From: Bacteroidales bacterium | GTDB taxonomy: Bacteria > Bacteroidota > Bacteroidia > Bacteroidales > UBA932 | Length of the DNA stretch: 64,000 bases | Direction of reading: 5' to 3' | Assembly (NCBI GenBank): GCA_004556005.1 | Contig: SFJA01000003.1 | Coordinates: 1 to 64,000, forward strand | Shown here: positions 45,034-53,578 of the stretch, in pieces | How positions within the stretch are numbered: position 1 is the first letter of the stretch | How the letters are laid out: each line of letters begins with the position of its first letter | Position numbers and translations under genes: made by a program | Notes under the pieces: model-generated | What the model saw: only the letters and a program-made list of their open reading frames with translations | What the model was told of the DNA's origin: nothing | The model's database searches: none

Positions 45034-46398
45034 TTATACTCTGTGACCGCCGAAACGCTCCTCTACTATCCGTGTCGCTTCCTCAATCTTTGCCGAGAGC
45101 ACCCTTTCGTCGGTCGCTTCGCATATGAATCTGAGGTAAGGCTCTGTATTTGAAGGTCTTACATTAAACCACCAGCCGTCAAATTCTGCCCGGTAGCCGT
45201 CAAAGTCCATAAATGCCTCCGCCTTGTCGCCTGCAAGGAAATGGTCCCTTATCGCATCCATGGCTCCCTTCTTGTCCTCTACCCTGAAGTTGATTTCGCC
45301 CGAGTTGCGGTAGTTTGACATCGAGTCTATCATCTCGCTGAGCCTTATGCCCTTGCGCTTGAGCTGCGCCACGATGCGCAGGACTATCATCGATGCCAGC
45401 AGACCGCTGTCGGAGTAGAAGAATTGTTTAAAATAGTAGTGTCCGGCGAGTTCTCCGCCCCAGAGACCATCGATCTCCCGAAGCTTCGGCGCTGCGAACG
45501 CGCGTCCTACCCTCCAGGTGTGCAGGTCTGCCCCGTAGCGGCTTAAGAATTCGCCCACAGCCTTGGAACTGCGAATCTCCTGCAGTACGCGCGGGTTTTT
45601 TGCACCCTTTTCGTCGCAGAAGTAAAGAGCCATCAGGGCGATTACGAGGTCGGGAGCGACGAAGCGGGCCTTGTCGTCAACGAACATCACCCTGTCGGCG
45701 TCGCCGTCGTAGATTACTCCGACATCGGAGCCCTGTCTTGCGACCAGGTCCTTGAGCGGCTGCACGTTAGCAGGAATCAGCGGGTTGGGCTCGTGGTTCG
45801 GGAAACTGCCGTCTATCGTGTCGAAGAGGTAGTCGTGGCCTTCGCCGAATACCTTCCTGGCGAACAGGCAGGACATTCCGTTGGAAAGGTCAAAGGCGAT
45901 TTTGAGGTTGGACCAGTCGCCTCTGAATTGCTCCATAAAGGCGAGATAGTCGTCCATAATCTCCATTTCGTGCACATTGCCTCTCTTTTCCGCTACAGGA
46001 GTCGGCCTGCCGCTTTCCAGCCACTCCTTTATCTGTCCCAGACCGCTGTCCAGGGCGACAGGAAGGGCGTTGGCGCGGCTGACTTTCATACCGTTGTAAT
46101 TGCCTGGATTGTGAGATGCGGTAATCTGCACGGATGCGTCAAAGCCGTAGTTTGCAGTTGCGAAATATACCATAGGCGTGGATGTCAGCCCGAGGTCATA
46201 AACGTCGGCGCCGGCATCGAGTATGCCCTCGACCAGAGCGTCGTGGATTTCCGGGGAGGAAAGCCTGCAGTCCCTGCCGACGAGTACCTTGCCTGTTTCA
46301 AGAAGTTCAGGAAGGAAATAACCTATCTTGTATGCGTCTTCGCGGTTAAAGTCCACGTTCCAAATGCCGCGTATGTCGTATGCGTGAAATGCTCCCAT
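45034..46398 (-). CDS. Phosphomannomutase/phosphoglucomutase
   Basis: A 454-residue alpha-D-phosphohexomutase. The phosphoserine loop is TASHNPGNYNG with S95, the magnesium loop is DGDADRVMF (about 228-236), the sugar-binding loop is GGELAGHYYF, and the phosphate-binding C-terminal domain has RPSNTEPYLR. It interconverts hexose 1- and 6-phosphates for nucleotide-sugar synthesis; glucose versus mannose preference cannot be told. It lies 2 bp from def and 26 bp from the M23/LysM gene, all on the minus strand. Confidence 0.93.
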   Translation of the reverse strand: MGAFHAYDIRGIWNVDFNREDAYKIGYFLPELLETGKVLVGRDCRLSSPEIHDALVEGILDAGADVYDLGLTSTPMVYFATANYGFDASVQITASHNPGNYNGMKVSRANALPVALDSGLGQIKEWLESGRPTPVAEKRGNVHEMEIMDDYLAFMEQFRGDWSNLKIAFDLSNGMSCLFARKVFGEGHDYLFDTIDGSFPNHEPNPLIPANVQPLKDLVARQGSDVGVIYDGDADRVMFVDDKARFVAPDLVIALMALYFCDEKGAKNPRVLQEIRSSKAVGEFLSRYGADLHTWRVGRAFAAPKLREIDGLWGGELAGHYYFKQFFYSDSGLLASMIVLRIVAQLKRKGIRLSEMIDSMSNYRNSGEINFRVEDKKGAMDAIRDHFLAGDKAEAFMDFDGYRAEFDGWWFNVRPSNTEPYLRFICEATDERVLSAKIEEATRIVEERFGGHRV

Positions 46399-46400
46399 GA

Positions 46401-46955
46401 TTATTTGATTTTGGAGTTATATCTGGTTCCCACCTTGCCGTGGGCTATGTTTGTAAGTTTCTTGGCTATCATCTTGCGTCTGATCGGCGCGACGAGGTCG
46501 GTGAAAAGCACTCCGTCAAGATGGCTGAGCTCGTGCTGTATCATCCGGCAGGCGAACTTGTCGAAATGCTCGGTTCTTTTTGTTAGAGTCTCGTCGTAAT
46601 ACTCTACCGTGATTGCTTCAGGCCTGCGCACGTCGGCATAAATGCCCGGCACGCTGAGACAGCCTTCGTTGTATTCGCAGAAACTACCGCTTTCCTCGAC
46701 GATTACAGGGTTGATCAGGGTGCGGCGGAAACCTTTGAGATAGTCATAAACGTCACTCATCACGTCTCCGTCAACTACGACAACCCTTTTGCTCACACCT
46801 ATCTGCGGAGCAGCAAGTCCGCATCCCTCAGATCTTTCCAGCGTGTCCCAAAGGTCCTTTACCAGAGACTCCGTGGCTTCCTTTTCATTTATGTCAACCG
46901 GTTCCGCAACGCGTCTGAGCACGTCAGAACCATAAAGATAAATTGCTTGTATCAT
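46401..46955 (-). CDS. def: Peptide deformylase
   Basis: A 184-residue metalloenzyme that removes the N-formyl group from nascent proteins. Motif 1 is GCGLAAPQIG (44-53), motif 2 EGCLSVPG with metal ligand C99, and motif 3 QHELSHLDG with H141, E142 and H145. The residue before the second His is Ser where Asp is common; the metal ligands are intact, so activity is expected. Its ATG overlaps the ruvX stop by 4 bases, so translation is probably coupled. Confidence 0.96.
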   Translation of the reverse strand: MIQAIYLYGSDVLRRVAEPVDINEKEATESLVKDLWDTLERSEGCGLAAPQIGVSKRVVVVDGDVMSDVYDYLKGFRRTLINPVIVEESGSFCEYNEGCLSVPGIYADVRRPEAITVEYYDETLTKRTEHFDKFACRMIQHELSHLDGVLFTDLVAPIRRKMIAKKLTNIAHGKVGTRYNSKIK

Positions 46956-47365
46956 TTTTTCTTGTCAATGTAGCTTTGCAGTATGATGGCGGCACTTATC
47001 TTGTCAACGGAGTTCTTGTCCCTGCGGTCGCTCTTTTTCATCCCTCCGTCAATCATCGCCCTGTGCGCCAGGACGGAAGTGAAGCGCTCGTCTTCCAAAC
47101 TTATGTCAGTGTCGGGAAATGCCTTCTGCAACTTATCGAGAAACTTGTCCACGTCAGCGGCGGCTTCGGACGGCCTGCCGTTGAGATTGACGGGATATCC
47201 CACCACAAAACGCACTATCCTCTCGGATTCGGCATATTTTTGGAGATATTCTATTATCTTTGCAGACGGTACAGTTTCGAGAGGGGATGCAAAGATGCAG
47301 AGGGGGTCGCTGACTGCGACTCCGACCCGTGCCCTACCGTAATCTATCCCGATGATTCTGTCCAT
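46952..47365 (-). CDS. ruvX: YqgF/RuvX family putative Holliday junction resolvase (pre-16S rRNA nuclease)
   Basis: A 137-residue RNase H-like fold. GIDYGRARVGVAVSD (6-20) carries the catalytic D8, VVGYPVNLNGRPSE (54-67) is the family motif, and DERFTS and the C-terminal DKISAAIILQSY supply the other acidic residues. In E. coli the homologue matures the 5' end of 16S rRNA; resolvase activity is also proposed. It heads the minus-strand run ruvX-def-phosphohexomutase. Confidence 0.92.
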   Translation of the reverse strand: MDRIIGIDYGRARVGVAVSDPLCIFASPLETVPSAKIIEYLQKYAESERIVRFVVGYPVNLNGRPSEAAADVDKFLDKLQKAFPDTDISLEDERFTSVLAHRAMIDGGMKKSDRRDKNSVDKISAAIILQSYIDKKK

Positions 47366-47372
47366 AATTCTG

Positions 47373-47404
47373 CAAATTTAGTCAAAAAACAATGCGGAAA
47401 CAAA
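47373..47404 (-). promoter_or_regulatory. ruvX promoter overlapping the start of the divergent gene
   Basis: Minus-strand TTTG (47404-47401), a 20-base spacer and TAAATTTG (47380-47373) match the Bacteroidota consensus fully. The -7 box ends 7 bases before the ruvX ATG, and the -33 element lies inside the first codons of the plus-strand LytM gene (ATG at 47392), so the two units could interfere. Confidence 0.75.
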
Positions 47405-48228
47405 CCAAAAACAACAATATAATCAAGCTTTTCCGGCTTACCCTGTCCGACGGACAGACCCACCAGATACTCAAAACCTTCCATTTTTCCCGCATAGGGA
47501 TGATATGGACGGCGGTCTCTGCTGTGGTGCTTTCCGTAGTACTGATCTACTGTCTGATAGCGTTTACCCCTATCAAAACCACGATTCCCGGATATCCTGA
47601 CGCCCACTCCCGCAAGCAGGCCCTTGCCGGCGCCATCAAGGTTGACTCGCTCGAGAGCATCATCACCCGATGGGAACTCTATGCCGAGAATCTCAGCCGT
47701 GTGCTTTCGGGAGAGGAGACCATTTCCATCGACAGTATCATCACCGGCAGCGCTGTAAAGTACCTTTCCGCCAAGTCGAGGGAGGAACTCGAAAGGCAGG
47801 ATTCGATCATGCGCTATGAGATTGACAGCAAGGACAAGAGCGAAGGCGACCAGAAGCAAAAGAGTGCCACGCTCGAGGGAATGCACATCTTCAATCCGTA
47901 TAACGGTGTGGTAATCAACGGATTCAATGCTGTCAGCAATCCCGGCCTCGATATTTCGGCTTCGGACAATTCTGCCGTCTGCGCGGCTCTTGAAGGAACT
48001 GTCATCTGCGTGGTATGGAATGAGGATTCTGGCTATACCCTTGTCCTGCAGCACAAGGGAGAGGTTTCAAGCGTGTATTCGCGTTGTGAGAAGGTGCTCC
48101 GAAATGTGGGTGACAAGGTCAGCGCCGGCACGCCTCTGGGACTCGTTGCCCCTGGTGACTTCCTCCATTTTGAACTTTGGTACAAGGGAACTCCGGAAGA
48201 TCCTTGCAAATATCTCAGTATCCAGTGA
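47392..48228 (+). CDS. Membrane-anchored degenerate LytM (M23-like) protein
   Basis: 278 residues: a cytoplasmic N-terminus, one membrane segment (about 36-60, IGMIWTAVSAVVLSVVLIYCLIAF), a helical stretch (about 75-150) and an M23-like domain (about 165-278). The zinc and catalytic histidines look lost: HxGxD reads NPGLDIS, the YxHL His reads YSRC, and HLHFE reads FLHFE. Catalytic activity is therefore unlikely. Inactive LytM proteins such as EnvC and NlpD activate amidases, so a regulatory cell-wall role is plausible. Its TGA overlaps the dxr GTG start. Confidence 0.8.
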   Translation: MRKQTKNNNIIKLFRLTLSDGQTHQILKTFHFSRIGMIWTAVSAVVLSVVLIYCLIAFTPIKTTIPGYPDAHSRKQALAGAIKVDSLESIITRWELYAENLSRVLSGEETISIDSIITGSAVKYLSAKSREELERQDSIMRYEIDSKDKSEGDQKQKSATLEGMHIFNPYNGVVINGFNAVSNPGLDISASDNSAVCAALEGTVICVVWNEDSGYTLVLQHKGEVSSVYSRCEKVLRNVGDKVSAGTPLGLVAPGDFLHFELWYKGTPEDPCKYLSIQ

Positions 48229-49391
48229 ATACGCGAAAAAGAAAAATAGCCATACTGGGCTCGACGGGCTCCATAGGAACCCAGACTCTGGATGTCGTGA
48301 GCCAGCACCCCGAACTGTTCGAGGTGGAGATGATATCGGCGCGCCGCAGCGTTTCCCTGCTTGCAGAGCAGGCCAGGCGCTTCGATGTCAACAACGTGGT
48401 GATAACCGATGAGACGCTTTATCCACAGCTAAATTCTGAACTAACCGACACTTCCTGCAAGGTCTGGACGGGAGAGGACAGCCTCTGCCGTCTGGTTCAG
48501 AGTCCAGACGTCGATATAGTCATCGGAGCGATGGTCGGATTTAGCGGACTGAAACCCACCCTTGCGGCTTTGGAGGCAGGAAAGATAGTGGCCCTTGCCA
48601 ACAAGGAAACCCTGGTGGCAGCAGGCAGTCTGGTGATTGATACCATGCGCCGCAACGAGGCAGTCATTCTTCCTGTCGACTCTGAACATTCTGCGATTTT
48701 CCAGTGTCTGCTTGCAGCTCAGGGCAACGAATTGTGCAAGATACATCTGACCGCTTCAGGCGGACCGTTCAGGACCTGGCCGAGGGAAAGAATTGCCTCT
48801 GCAGTGGCCTCTGAGGCACTCAAGCACCCAAACTGGAATATGGGATCGAAGGTGACCATAGACTCGGCCACGATGATGAACAAGGGCTTTGAAATGATAG
48901 AGGCGCGATGGCTCTTCGACGTTCCGGCAAGCCGTATCAACGTTGTGGTGCATCCCGAGTCAATCATACATTCGATGGTGGAATTTGTTGACGGAGCGGT
49001 GATTGCGCAGCTTGGCTGCCCGGATATGCGCGAACCGATTGCCTTTGCGATGAGTTTCCCTGACCGTATCTCAATAGGCAACCGCAAACTCGATTTTGCA
49101 TCGCTCGGAGCCCTGCATTTCGAGGCTCCTGACTTTGACCGTTTCCCGAATCTCAGGCTCGCTTATGAAGCGATTGAGACCGGCGGAAATGCCGGATGCG
49201 CCCTCAATGCCGCAAATGAAGTGGCGGTGGCCGCTTATCTGGATAATCGCATATCGTTTTACGATATCAGTGCCATTAACGAGGCCTGCCTGCGTGGTCT
49301 GAATTTTGTAGCAAAGCCAACGCTCGACGACATTTTCCAAACAAATGACGAAGCGGCTGAAATGGCACGTAAGCTTGTCGCGGGCAAATGA
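48225..49391 (+). CDS. dxr: 1-deoxy-D-xylulose 5-phosphate reductoisomerase
   Basis: A 388-residue enzyme of the non-mevalonate isoprenoid pathway, forming MEP from DXP with NADPH. The NADPH motif is ILGSTGSIGTQTLDVV (about 8-23), NKETLVAAG is present, and the metal and substrate region is LPVDSEHSAIFQ. The next loop is TASGGPFR. The frame can be extended upstream from a TTG, but the GTG at 48225, overlapping the TGA of the LytM gene, puts the start next to the family's usual KRKIAILGSTGS. rseP overlaps its stop by 4 bases; dxr-rseP adjacency is common in bacteria. Confidence 0.95.
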   Translation: MNTRKRKIAILGSTGSIGTQTLDVVSQHPELFEVEMISARRSVSLLAEQARRFDVNNVVITDETLYPQLNSELTDTSCKVWTGEDSLCRLVQSPDVDIVIGAMVGFSGLKPTLAALEAGKIVALANKETLVAAGSLVIDTMRRNEAVILPVDSEHSAIFQCLLAAQGNELCKIHLTASGGPFRTWPRERIASAVASEALKHPNWNMGSKVTIDSATMMNKGFEMIEARWLFDVPASRINVVVHPESIIHSMVEFVDGAVIAQLGCPDMREPIAFAMSFPDRISIGNRKLDFASLGALHFEAPDFDRFPNLRLAYEAIETGGNAGCALNAANEVAVAAYLDNRISFYDISAINEACLRGLNFVAKPTLDDIFQTNDEAAEMARKLVAGK

Positions 49392-50737
49392 TCGTTATGG
49401 TATTGTTCAAAACTCTGCAAGTAATACTTGCCCTTTCCATACTAATCCTCATACACGAGTTCGGACACTTTTTCTTTGCGAGGGTGAACGGCATCCGTGT
49501 GGACAAATTCTTCCTTTTCTTCGACCTCGGCGGAGTCAAGCTATTCAGTACCAGACAGAAATGGTTCCTCAAGCTGTTCCCCGCTGCTAAGGATTGGGAA
49601 ACCGAATTCGGCATAGGCTGGTTCCCGCTCGGCGGATACTGCAAGATCAGCGGGATGGTCGATGAGTCGATGGACCTCGAGCAGCTCAAGCAGGACCCCA
49701 AGCCTTGGGAATTCCGCACCCACCCGAGTTGGCAGCGTCTGCTGGTTATGGTCGGCGGCGTGCTCAACAACTTCATATTCGCGATAATGTGCTATATCGC
49801 GATTGTCTGTATATGGGGAGAAACTTACCTTAAGAACGAAGGCAGCGCGATTTATGCGAGCGAGCTTGCGCAGGAGATGGGCTTCCGGACAGGAGACAGG
49901 ATACTCAGCCTGGATGACTACGTGCCTGAGGACTTCAGTATGCTGCAGGCAGACCTTGCAAGACGCAATGTGCAGAATGCCAAGGTGTTGAGGGATGGGG
50001 ACACGCTTGATATCTATATAGACCACTCTTATATGGGCAAGATACTCAACTCGCCCCTTATGTTTGACGTGGCCCTGCCTTTCGTTGTCGATTCAGTGAT
50101 GGCGGAAGGCCCGAACGGAGCTTCCGGACTTGCACGCGGAGACAGGATAATCGCATTTGATTCTTTGTCCTGCGAGTACAGGCAGGATGCTTACCGCATT
50201 CTTTCCGAATCCGGAGGCAAAACGCTTGATGCAAAGGTCTTGCGAGGCTCGGATACCCTTTCGGTTCCGGTAAGGATTGACTCCAGCGGCAAGATGGGAA
50301 TATACCTGCCCCAGCCGGACAATATATGCCACAAGGAATACTCCCTGCTTGCAGCCATACCTGCGGGCATCAGACTTACCGGCGAGAACATAAGCGGGTA
50401 CCTGAAGGACCTCAGACTCGTCTTCCAGCCTTCTTCCGGGGCATACAAGTCAGTTGGCAGTTTCATTAGCATAGGCCAGGTTTTTCCTTCACGCTGGAAC
50501 TGGTACAGTTTCATCAACATACTCGCGCTCCTGTCCATAATGCTCGGAGTAATGAATCTCATTCCTATACCGGGACTTGACGGAGGACATATAGTATTTA
50601 CCTTGTATGAGATGATTACCGGGCGCAAACCTAGCGAGAAGTTCCTGGCGGGCGCACAGATTATGGGATTCATACTTCTTATGGCGCTGATGATACTTGC
50701 TTTCGGCAACGACATAAGCAGACTGATACACGGTTGA
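49388..50737 (+). CDS. rseP: RIP metalloprotease RseP
   Basis: A 449-residue site-2 protease embedded in the inner membrane. The zinc motif H23-EFG-H27 lies in the first membrane segment, the conserved LDGGH motif is in the last third (D398 in PIPGLDGGHIVF), and PDZ-like segments lie between (about 195-320). It cuts transmembrane segments of anti-sigma factors and signal-peptide remnants. Its ATG overlaps dxr by 4 bases. No anti-sigma/sigma pair is present in the window, so the substrate is unknown. Confidence 0.95.
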   Translation: MIVMVLFKTLQVILALSILILIHEFGHFFFARVNGIRVDKFFLFFDLGGVKLFSTRQKWFLKLFPAAKDWETEFGIGWFPLGGYCKISGMVDESMDLEQLKQDPKPWEFRTHPSWQRLLVMVGGVLNNFIFAIMCYIAIVCIWGETYLKNEGSAIYASELAQEMGFRTGDRILSLDDYVPEDFSMLQADLARRNVQNAKVLRDGDTLDIYIDHSYMGKILNSPLMFDVALPFVVDSVMAEGPNGASGLARGDRIIAFDSLSCEYRQDAYRILSESGGKTLDAKVLRGSDTLSVPVRIDSSGKMGIYLPQPDNICHKEYSLLAAIPAGIRLTGENISGYLKDLRLVFQPSSGAYKSVGSFISIGQVFPSRWNWYSFINILALLSIMLGVMNLIPIPGLDGGHIVFTLYEMITGRKPSEKFLAGAQIMGFILLMALMILAFGNDISRLIHG

Positions 50738-50756
50738 TAATCATTAACACTGAAAT

Positions 50757-51746
50757 ATGCGAAAGATAGCGATTATTCTTGCAGCGCTTGCAATGTTGAC
50801 CGCCTGCAAAAGCACAAAAACCCTGCTGCCCAACGTCAGCGGCAAGGCAGGTGAAGTGATTGTAGTCATTGAAAAGGAGGACTGGGAGGGCAAACTCGGA
50901 AACAAGGTAAGGGAACTCCTCGCGGACGATTGCCCTTATCTTGCACAGAAGGAGCCTCTTTACACGCTGGTGAACGTGCCTCACGGCAGTTTCGGAGACC
51001 TGTTCAAAATCCATCGCAACATTGTGTATTTCAACATCAAGGACCAGATTGACAGCGCACGTTTCGTGCTGCGTCACGATCTTTGGTCCCATCCTCAGTG
51101 TGTGGTTCAGATTGACGCTCCGGATGCAGACCGCGCCATTGCCCTGCTGGACAAGGATGCATCCAAGGTGCTCAATGCCATTGAACAGGCAGAGAGGGAC
51201 AGAGTAATAAGCAACTCCATCAAATACGAGGAAAGGAGTCTTGCCCCTCAGGTGATGGAGATATTCGGCGGCAGCCCGCGTTTCCCTATGGGTTACAAAC
51301 TGCGCAAAAAGACTTCGGACTTTGTGTGGATAGCTTATGACCAGCAGACAGTTATGCAGGACATTCTGATTTACAGCTATCCTTGTCTGGATGACGAGCC
51401 TTTCAGTGTAGAGAGCCTGGTCAGCCACCGCAACGAAATCCTCAAGGCAAACGTTCCGGGAATGTTTGACAATACCTGGATGACGACAAGCCAGGCCTTT
51501 CCGATTACGGTCAGTTTCCTGAAGTACCAGGGCCGCAGTTTCGCCGAGATGCGCGGATACTGGGAAGTCGAGAACGACTATATGGGCGGACCTTTCGTAT
51601 CTCACGCATTCTTTTCAAGGGACGGCGTTGACATCATTGTCGCGGAAGCATTTGTCTATGCACCAAAGTATGACAAGCGCCAGTACCTGAGGCAGACCGA
51701 GTCCATACTCTACTCCTGGGACTGGGACCATACGGTTGACGAATGA
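50757..51746 (+). CDS. DUF4837 family lipoprotein
   Basis: A 329-residue lipoprotein (lipobox LTAC, Cys17) of the DUF4837 family, widespread in Bacteroidota and of unknown function. Visible features are KSTKTLLPNVSGKAGEVIVVIEK near the start, a conserved VRELLADDCPYLAQKEPLYTLVNV, and SFLKYQGRSFAEMRGYWEVENDYMGGPFVSHAF near the end. It is the last gene of the LytM-dxr-rseP run, 19 bp after rseP, and is convergent with the B12 operon with 15 bp between stops. Confidence 0.85.
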   Translation: MRKIAIILAALAMLTACKSTKTLLPNVSGKAGEVIVVIEKEDWEGKLGNKVRELLADDCPYLAQKEPLYTLVNVPHGSFGDLFKIHRNIVYFNIKDQIDSARFVLRHDLWSHPQCVVQIDAPDADRAIALLDKDASKVLNAIEQAERDRVISNSIKYEERSLAPQVMEIFGGSPRFPMGYKLRKKTSDFVWIAYDQQTVMQDILIYSYPCLDDEPFSVESLVSHRNEILKANVPGMFDNTWMTTSQAFPITVSFLKYQGRSFAEMRGYWEVENDYMGGPFVSHAFFSRDGVDIIVAEAFVYAPKYDKRQYLRQTESILYSWDWDHTVDE

Positions 51747-51761
51747 CCCCCGCACCGACAA

Positions 51762-52550
51762 TCATTTCTTTATGAATATAATGGCCATCAGCGGAAGCGA
51801 TATGATGGCCATTGTTGCGCTTATTGGCAGGTAAATGCCGAAATTGACATATTCCACGACCAGGAAGGTAATGAGGAGCAGACCTATGCCCATTGCGGAA
51901 CTGATGAGGTAGTGTTTACGTATGTCGCTGCTCTTGCAGATCAGCCGGCTGAGGTTCGGCACGCCGAGCGAAATGAAACCTATGGGTCCGCAGATTGATA
52001 CCGCAGCGGTAACCAGAAACATTATCATAAGCAGACTCAGCGCTTTGTGCATATTGCTCAACTCGATTTCGCCCCTGAAATGGGCGCTGAGATTCTTGTG
52101 GTCAAGCAGGGCGGCCGCAAGCCCGACGACAAACAGCGCAAGCGAAAAAGCCACGTCCCAGCCTGTGACACCCTCGAGCCTGAAATTGGCTGCACCCCAA
52201 AGGTAGTATTGCCTCAACAGGTCACCATTCGGAGCATTTGTAACCACTATGGTGCCTAACGAGCCTATAAAGGTTCCGAACAGCAGGCCGAAGGTAATCA
52301 GGCTCTGCGTGTTGACCTTGAGTGTCACCAGGAAGCATACCAGCGTGCATATCAGCGTGCAGATGAATGAACCCACCGTGAGCGAACACCATCCTGACAT
52401 CGTCGCAGCCGCAGCCCCCAGACAGGCGGCGCTGCCCAGCCCGAGCGAATACACGTCGCCGAGCTGGTTCCGCCACAGATACTGCATCTGAATGCCTCCC
52501 ACGGGGAGGGCGATGCCACTGAGAATGACATATAATATGCTTAGTATCAT
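51762..52550 (-). CDS. btuC: FecCD-family ABC transporter permease, N-terminally short (BtuC-like)
   Basis: 262 residues, all hydrophobic, with the FecCD/BtuC signature SGIALPVGGIQMQYLWRNQLGDVYSLGLGSAA at the very start and the C-terminal GPIGFISLGVPNLSRLI followed by membrane helices. BtuC-type permeases are usually about 320-350 residues with ten helices; here about 60-70 residues before this signature (helix 1 and the RLPR region) are missing. Its ATG overlaps the btuG stop by 4 bases, so there is no room for a longer start. Being behind the riboswitch, btuB and btuG, it most likely moves cobalamin. No ATPase or binding protein gene follows. Confidence 0.8.
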   Translation of the reverse strand: MILSILYVILSGIALPVGGIQMQYLWRNQLGDVYSLGLGSAACLGAAAATMSGWCSLTVGSFICTLICTLVCFLVTLKVNTQSLITFGLLFGTFIGSLGTIVVTNAPNGDLLRQYYLWGAANFRLEGVTGWDVAFSLALFVVGLAAALLDHKNLSAHFRGEIELSNMHKALSLLMIMFLVTAAVSICGPIGFISLGVPNLSRLICKSSDIRKHYLISSAMGIGLLLITFLVVEYVNFGIYLPISATMAIISLPLMAIIFIKK

Positions 52551-53578
52551 TCGATTACAAGAATTGGATTGATTCCCTGGCTGTCGAACTTGTCATACAG
52601 GTCTCCGTATTTGTCAAAGCAGTATATATCCCCGTTGTTCTTGTAGTCCGAACTTCCAACCCATACCATATCTGCCGCGCAAGAAATGGAATATGCCTTA
52701 TCGATCTCCACGCCGCCGTTCCACAAGCCCCTGTCGCCCTTTGCCGGATCATAATGGTAAATCCGTCCCGGAAGCGGGTTGTATTGCTCGTCGTAGCCCC
52801 CGCAGAGCACGTAAATCTCGTCTCCGTCAGTGGCTATCGCCGACGGTGACTGATATGGCAGTCTGCTGACCTTGCCGCTCCCGGGTTCAATGCAGTCCAC
52901 GGCAGGGCCGATATCGGAATAATTGCCGAAACTTGATACAAATACCTTTCCTCCGCATACCTTCACCGCCGCGGGGTTTGTATTGACTTCTATCCTTTTG
53001 ATTTCGCTGAAGCTGGCAGCGTCAACGACGGACACGGTATTGCAGTATTCGGGATAAAGGTAGCCTCCCGAATTGGCAACGTAAACCTTGCCGTCCAGGT
53101 AGGCGACCCCTTCAGGATTTGGACCCACACCGCAAAGGCTCGTCTGTCCGTCTGCTCCCAGCCGTCCCAGAAAACCCTCATAGTAAGATACATAGACATT
53201 CTCGCCATCGGTGCACAAATAACGGGGCGACAGTTTGTTTTCGTCCTTTTTTACAATGATGCTGTCTATAATCTTCAGACTCTCGTCCGTGACCCAGACC
53301 AGCTTGGACCCGTTCACGCTTAGATACAGGCACTCCCCAAGCCTCAGCGCATCCTGGATCAGGTCTCCAGGAACCTGTCCGTTTACGGAAGAGAATTGTC
53401 CCGCCAGTGCGCTTTTGCCTTTCAGGTCATAGACAGCGATGTCTGAGTTGCTGTCGCCCCAGGTGCCGTTGTTGATGACATAGACTTTCTTGCCGGAAGT
53501 TTTGTTCCCTTCCTCGCCTGCAGGTGCTGTGCAGGAAGCCAGCAGTAGCAGTGCATACAATGCGTAACTCTTTTTCAT
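52547..53578 (-). CDS. btuG: BtuG-like surface vitamin B12-binding lipoprotein (beta-propeller)
   Basis: A 343-residue lipoprotein (lipobox LLASC, about Cys16) with acidic residues soon after the Cys (GEEG), as in Bacteroidota surface-exported lipoproteins. The mature part is a YncE/DUF5074-like seven-bladed propeller with repeated strands such as GENVYVSYYEG, DGKVYVANSGG, GGKVFVSSFGN and GDEIYVLCGG. BtuG of Bacteroides binds B12 extremely tightly and caps BtuB. Its position between btuB and btuC under a cobalamin riboswitch supports the same role. It abuts the btuB start directly. Confidence 0.88.
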   Translation of the reverse strand: MKKSYALYALLLLASCTAPAGEEGNKTSGKKVYVINNGTWGDSNSDIAVYDLKGKSALAGQFSSVNGQVPGDLIQDALRLGECLYLSVNGSKLVWVTDESLKIIDSIIVKKDENKLSPRYLCTDGENVYVSYYEGFLGRLGADGQTSLCGVGPNPEGVAYLDGKVYVANSGGYLYPEYCNTVSVVDAASFSEIKRIEVNTNPAAVKVCGGKVFVSSFGNYSDIGPAVDCIEPGSGKVSRLPYQSPSAIATDGDEIYVLCGGYDEQYNPLPGRIYHYDPAKGDRGLWNGGVEIDKAYSISCAADMVWVGSSDYKNNGDIYCFDKYGDLYDKFDSQGINPILVIE

